Origin: Balanoglossus misakiensis
Lineage: Eukaryota > Hemichordata
DNA: 64,000 nucleotides
Direction: 5' to 3'
Assembly: GCA_040954595.2 (NCBI GenBank)
Contig: CM082598.2
Coordinates: 6,820,001 to 6,884,000, forward strand
Position numbers and translations under genes: made by a program. Positions 58,335 through 64,000 of this stretch are shown one piece after another. The notes under the pieces are model-generated. The model was not told the DNA's origin. It ran no database searches and worked only from the letters and a program-made list of their open reading frames with translations. Position 1 is the first letter of the stretch; every line of letters begins with the position of its first letter.

Positions 58335-61300
58335 AAAAATCATGGGTTATAGCTCATGAAAATCACCCAAAAATGACAATTTTTCGACTTTGCGAAATTT
58401 CAATATTTATCCATTTTTTGATAAAAATCATGGGTTATAGCTCATGAAAATCACCCAAAAATGACAATTTTTTGACTTTGCGAAATTTCAATATTTATCC
58501 ATTTTTTGATAAAAATCATGGGTTATATATATATGAAAATCACACAAAAATGACAATTTTTCGACTTTGCGAATTTTCAAAATTTCTTCTTTTTTGAAAA
58601 AATCATCAGTTATAGCTCATGAAAATCATCCAAAAATGACAATTTTTCGACTTTGCGAAATTTCAATATTTATCCATTTTTTGATAAAAATCATGGGTTA
58701 TAGCTCATGAAAATCACCCAAAAATGACAATTTTTTGACTTTGCGAAATTTCAATATTTATCCATTTTTGATAAAAATCATGGGTTATAGCTCATGAAAA
58801 TAACCCAAAAATGACCATTTCTCGACTTAGCGAAATGACAATTTTTGGACTTTGAGAAATTTCAATATTTATCCATTTTTTATAAAAATCATGGGTTATA
58901 GCTCATGAAAATCACCCAAAAATGACAATTTTTCGACTTTGCGAAATTTCAATATTTATCCATTTTTTGATAAAAATCATTGGTTATAGCTCACGAAAAT
59001 CACCCAAAAATGACAATTTTTCGACTTTGCGAATTTTCAAAATTTCTTCATTTTTTGAAAAAATCATCAGTTATAGCTCATGAAAATCATCCAAAAATGA
59101 CAATTTTTCGACTTTGCGAAATTTCAATGTTTATCCATTCTTTGAGAAAAATAATGGGTTATATATATATGAAAATCACCCAAAAATGACAATTTTTCGA
59201 CTTTGCGAATTTTCAAAATTTCTTCATTTTTTGAAAAAATCATCAGTTATATAGCTCATGAAAATCATCCAAAAATGACAATTTTTCGACTTTGCGAAAT
59301 GTCAATATTTATCCATTTTTTGATAAAAATCATGGGTTATAGCTCATGAAAATCACCCAAAAATGACAATTTTTTGACTTTGCGAAATTTCAATATTTAT
59401 CCATTTTTGATAAAAATCATGGGTTATAGCTCATGAAAATAACCCAAAAATGACCATTTCTCGACTTAGCGAAATGACAATTTTTGGACTTTGAGAAATT
59501 TCAATATTTATCCATTTTTTATAAAAATCATGGGTTATAGCTCATGAAAATCACCCAAAAATGACAATTTTTCGACTTTGCGAAATTTCAAAATTTATCC
59601 ATTTTTTGATAAAAATCATTGGTTATAGCTCACGAAAATCACCCAAAAATGACAATTTTTCGACTTTGCGAATTTTCAAAATTTCTTCATTTTTTGAAAA
59701 AATCATCAGTTATAGCTCATGAAAATCATCCAAAAATGACAATTTTTCGACTTTGCGAAATTTCAATGTTTATCCATTCTTTGAGAAAAATCATGGGTTA
59801 TATATATATGAAAATCACCCAAAAATGACAATTTTTCGACTTTGCGAATTTTCAAAATTTCTTCATTTTTTGAAAAAATCATCAGTTATAGCTCATGAAA
59901 ATCATCCAAAAATGACAATTTTTCGACTTTGCGAAATTTCAATATTTATCCATTTTTTGATAAAAATCATGGGTTATAGCTCATGAAAATAACCCAAAAA
60001 TGACCATTTTTCGACTTAGCGAAATGACAATTTTTGGACTTTGCGAAATTTCAATATTTATCCATTTTTTGATAAAAATCATGGGTTATAGCTCATGAAA
60101 ATCACCCAAAAATGACAATTTTTTGACTTTGCGAAATTTCAATATTTATCCATTTTTTGATAAAAATCATGGGTTATATATATATGAAAATCACACAAAA
60201 ATGACAATTTTTCGACTTTGCGAATTTTCAAAATTTCTTCATTTTTTGAAAAAATCATCAGTTATAGCTCATGAAAACTATCCAAAAATGACAATTTTTC
60301 GACTTTGCGAAATTTCAATATTTATCCATTTTTTGATAAAAATCATGGGTTATAGCTCATGAAAATCACCCAAAAATGACAATTTTTTGGCTTTGCGAAA
60401 TTTCAATATTTATCCATTTTTTGATAAAAATCATGGGTTATAGCTCATGAAAATCACCTAAAAATGAAAATTTTTCGACTTTTCGAAATTTCAATGTTTA
60501 TCCATTCGTTGAGAAAAATCATGGGTTATATATATATGAAAATCACCCAAAAATGACAATTTTTCGACTTTGCGAATTTTCAGAATTTCTTCATTTTTTG
60601 AAAAAATCATCAATTATAGCTCATGAAAATCATCCAAAATGACAATTTTTCGACTTTGCGAAATTTCAATGTTTATCCATTTTTTGATCAAAATCATGGG
60701 TTATAGCTCATGAAAATCACCAAAAAATGACAATTTTTCGACTTTGCGAAATTTCAATATTTATCCATTTTTTGTTAAAATCATGGGTTATAGCTCATGA
60801 AAATAACCCAAAAATGACCATTTTTCGACTTAGCGAAATGACAATTTTTTGACTTTGCGAAATTTCAATATTTATCCATTTTTTGATAAAAATCATGGGT
60901 TATTGCTCATGAAAATCACCCAAAAATGAAAATTTTTTGACTTTGCGAAATTTCGATATTTATCCATTTATTTAAAAAAATCATGGGTTATAGCTCATGA
61001 AAATCACCCAAAAATGACAATTTTTTGACTTTGCGAAATTTCAATATTTATCCATTTTTTGATAAAAATCATTGGTTATAGCTCACGAAAATCACCCAAA
61101 AATGACAATTTTTTGACTTTGCGAAATTTCAATATTTATCCATTTTTTGATAAAAATCATGGGTTATATATATATGAAAATCACACAAAAATGACAATTT
61201 TTCGACTTTGCGAATTTTCAAAATTTCTTCATTTTTTGAAAAAATCATCAGTTATAGCTCATGAAAACTATCCAAAAATGACAATTTTTCGACTTTGCGA

Positions 61301-62412
61301 AATTTCAATATTTATCCATTTTTTGATAAAAATCATGGGTTATAGCTCATGAAAATCACCCAAAAATGACAATTTTTTGGCTTTGCGAAATTTCAATATT
61401 TATCCATTTTTTGATAAAAATCATGGGTTATAGCTCATGAAAATCACCCAAAAATGAAAATTTTTCGACTTTTCGAAATTTCAATGTTTATCCATTCGTT
61501 GAGAAAAATCATGGGTTATATATATATGAAAATCACCCAAAAATGACAATTTTTCGACTTTGCGAATTTTCAGAATTTCTTCATTTTTTGAAAAAATCAT
61601 CAGTTATAGCTCATGAAAATCATCCAAAAATGACAATTTTTTTGACTTTGCGAAATTTCAATGTTTATCCATTTTTTGATCAAAATCATGGGTTATAGCT
61701 CATGAAAATCACCCAAAAATGACCATTTTTCGACTTAGCGAAATGACAATTTTTTGACTTTGCGAAATTTCAATATTTATCCATTTATTTAAAAAAATCA
61801 TGGGTTATAGCTCATGAAAATCACCCAAAAATGACAATTTTTCGACTTTGCGAAATTTCAATATTTATCCATTTTTTGATAAAAATCATTGGTTATAGCT
61901 CACGAAAATCACCCAAAAATGACAATTTTTCGACTTTGCGAATTTTCAAAATTTCTTCATTTTTTGAAAAAATCATCAGTTATAGGTCATGAAAATCATC
62001 CAAAAATGACAATTTTTCGACTTTGCGAAATTTCAATGTTTATCCATTCGTTGAGAAAAATCATTGGTTATATATATATGAAAATCACCCAAAAATGACA
62101 AGTTTTCGACTTTGCAAATTTTCAGAATTTCTTCATTTTTTGAAAAAATCATCAGTTATAGCTCATGAAAATCATCCAAAAATGACAATTTTTGGACTTT
62201 GCGAAATTTCAATATTTATCCATTTTTTGATAAAAATCATGGGTTATTGCTCATGAAAATCACCCAAAAATGACAATTTTTTGACTTTGCGAAATTTCAA
62301 TATTTATCCATTTTTTATAAAAATCATGGGTTATAGCTCATGAAAATCACCCAAAAATGACAATTTTTCGACTTTGCGAAATTTCAATATTTATCCATTT
62401 TTTGATAAAAAT
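58335..62412 (+). repeat. AT satellite, 3985-bp tandem duplication, copy 2
   Basis: Second copy (58980, 59619, 59753, 60123, 61889 and 62023 pair with 54995, 55634, 55768, 56138, 57905 and 58039). Similarity ends near 62412. Confidence 0.85.
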
Positions 62413-64000
62413 CATTGGTTATAGCTCACGAAAATCATTCAAAAATGACAATTTTTCGACTTTGCGAATTTTAAATATTTATCCATTTTTTGATAAAAAT
62501 CATGGGTTATAGGCTCATGAAAATAACCCAAAAATGACAATTTTTCGACTTTGCGAATTTTCAAAATTTCTTCATTTTTTGAAAAAATCATCAGTTATAG
62601 CTCATGAAAATCATCCAAAAATGACAATTTTTCGACTTTGCGAAATTTCAATGTTTATCCATTCTTTGAGAAAAATCATGGGTTATATATATATGAAAAT
62701 CACCCAAAAATGACAATTTTTCGACTTTGCGAATTTTCAAAATTTCTTCATTTTTTGAAAAAATCATCAGTTATAGCTCATGAAAATCATCCAAAAATGA
62801 CAATTTTTCGACTTTGCGAAATTTCAATATTTATCCATTTTTTGATAAAAATCATGGGTTATAGCTCATGAAAATCACCCAAAAATGACAATTTTTTGAC
62901 TTTGCGAAATTTCAATATTTATCCATTTTTTGATAAAAATCATGGGTTATATATATATGAAAATCACACAAAAATGACAATTTTTCGACTTTGCGAAATT
63001 TCGATATTTATCCATTTATTTAAAAAAATCATGGGTTATAGCTCATGAAAATCACCCAAAAATGACAATTTTTCGACTTTGCGAAATTTCAATATTTATC
63101 CATTTTTTGATAAAAATCATTAGTTATAGCTCATGAAAATCATCCAAAAATGACAATTTTTCGACTTTGCGAATTTTCAAAATTTCTTCATTTTTTGAAA
63201 AAATCATTAGTTATAGCTCATGAAAATCATCCAAAAATGACAATTTTTCGACTTTGCGAAATTTCAATGTTTATCCATTCGTTGAGAAAAATCATGGGTT
63301 ATATATATATGAAAATCACCCAAAAATGACAATTTTTCGACTTTGCGAATTTTCAGAATTTCTTCATTTTTTGAAAAAATCATCAGTTATAGCTCATGAA
63401 AATCATCCAAAAATGACAATTTTTGGACTTTGCGAAATTTCAATATTTATCCATTTTTTGATAAAAATCATGGGTTATTGCTCATGAAAATCACCCAAAA
63501 ATGACAATTTTTGGACTTTGCGAAATTTCAATATTTATCCATTTTTTGATAAAAATCATGGGTTATTGCTCATGAAAATCACCCAAAAATGACAATTTTT
63601 TGACTTTGCGAAATTTCAATATTTATCCATTTTTTGATAAAAATCATGGGTTATAGGCTCATGAAAATAACCCAAAAATGACAATTTTTCGACTTTGCGA
63701 ATTTTCAAAATTTCTTCATTTTTTGAAAAAATCATCAGTTATAGCTCATGAAAATCATCCAAAAATGACAATTTTTCGACTTTGCGAAATTTCAATATTT
63801 ATCCATTTTTTGATAAAAATCATGGGTTATAGCTCATGAAAATCATCCAAAAATGACAATTTTTCGACTTTGCGAAATTTCAATGTTTATCCATTCTTTG
63901 AGAAAAATCATGGGTTATATATATATGAAAATCACCCAAAAATGACAATTTTTCGACTTTGCGAATTTTCAAAATTTCTTCATTTTTTGAAAAAATCATC

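Larger units (their letters stand above)
30724..64000 (+). repeat. AT-rich about 88-bp satellite array
   Basis: More than 33 kb of head-to-tail units averaging about 88 bp and about 27 percent GC, starting abruptly and running off the window end. Type A has TTTCAATATTTATCCATTTT and ATCATGGGTTATAGCTCATG. Type B, about 87 bp, has TTTTCAAAATTTCTTCATTT and AATCATCAGTTATAGCTCAT. Type C is type A with GGTTATATATATATG replacing the AGCTC block. Type D carries a partial extra unit (GACTTAGCGAAATGACAATT). Units alternate in recurring orders that form higher-order repeats. The many 60-135-codon frames are repeat artefacts. No gene or transposon was seen inside. Confidence 0.97.

Noticed and set aside
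31553-63487. Dozens of 60-135-codon frames in the AT satellite
   Set aside because: They recur identically with the satellite unit, have low complexity and show no variation suggesting selection on protein.
30724-64000. CENP-B box in the AT satellite
   Set aside because: The unit contains no match to the TTCG...A..CGGG core, so centromere function cannot be argued from a CENP-B site.

Overview
This is eukaryotic, almost certainly invertebrate animal, DNA. It has short introns with GT-AG borders, decayed animal-type transposase and ubiquitin-protease-like genes, terminal-inverted-repeat transposons, and two unrelated megasatellite arrays covering about 80 percent of the window. There is nothing prokaryotic. 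The phylum cannot be fixed from the sequence; a marine invertebrate such as a lancelet, echinoderm or hemichordate is a guess.

Layout. (1) 1-4189 and 8318-20257 are one array of a 31-bp satellite (about 520 monomers, each with an EcoRI site GAATTC) with higher-order repeats of 899 bp, 1354 bp and about 5.5 kb. (2) 4190-8311 is a 4122-bp foldback transposon inserted in that array. Its ends are a perfect 99-bp inverted repeat, its arms are tandem 21-bp and 42-bp repeats, its inner arms are inverted unique sequence, and its loop is about 177 bp. It is flanked by a GAATTC duplication, and the matching empty site survives at 71-135. Nested in its left arm is an 807-bp MITE-like element (5610-6416) with a TTA duplication; the right arm keeps the corresponding empty site. 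(3) 20258-30723 is a low-copy island with short degenerate repeats, relics of the 31-bp satellite unit, and three decayed genes. These are a plus-strand USP-like / IQ / BRCT gene (about 24146-26733), a plus-strand gene with P-transposase-like C-terminal motifs (26908-28909), and a minus-strand three-exon P-element-transposase-like gene (29319 to about 30720) cut off by the next satellite. (4) 30724-64000 is an AT-rich satellite of about 88 bp (about 27 percent GC) with sub-types and nested duplications offset by 637, 2000, 2859, 3985, 4710 and 7700 bp, running off the window end.

The long open frames inside the satellites and transposon arms are by-products of repeat periodicity, not genes. 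All three gene-like loci carry frameshifts or internal stops, so no intact protein-coding gene is claimed. The most informative object is the nest satellite > foldback element > MITE, where each insertion can be checked against an uninterrupted copy in the same window.
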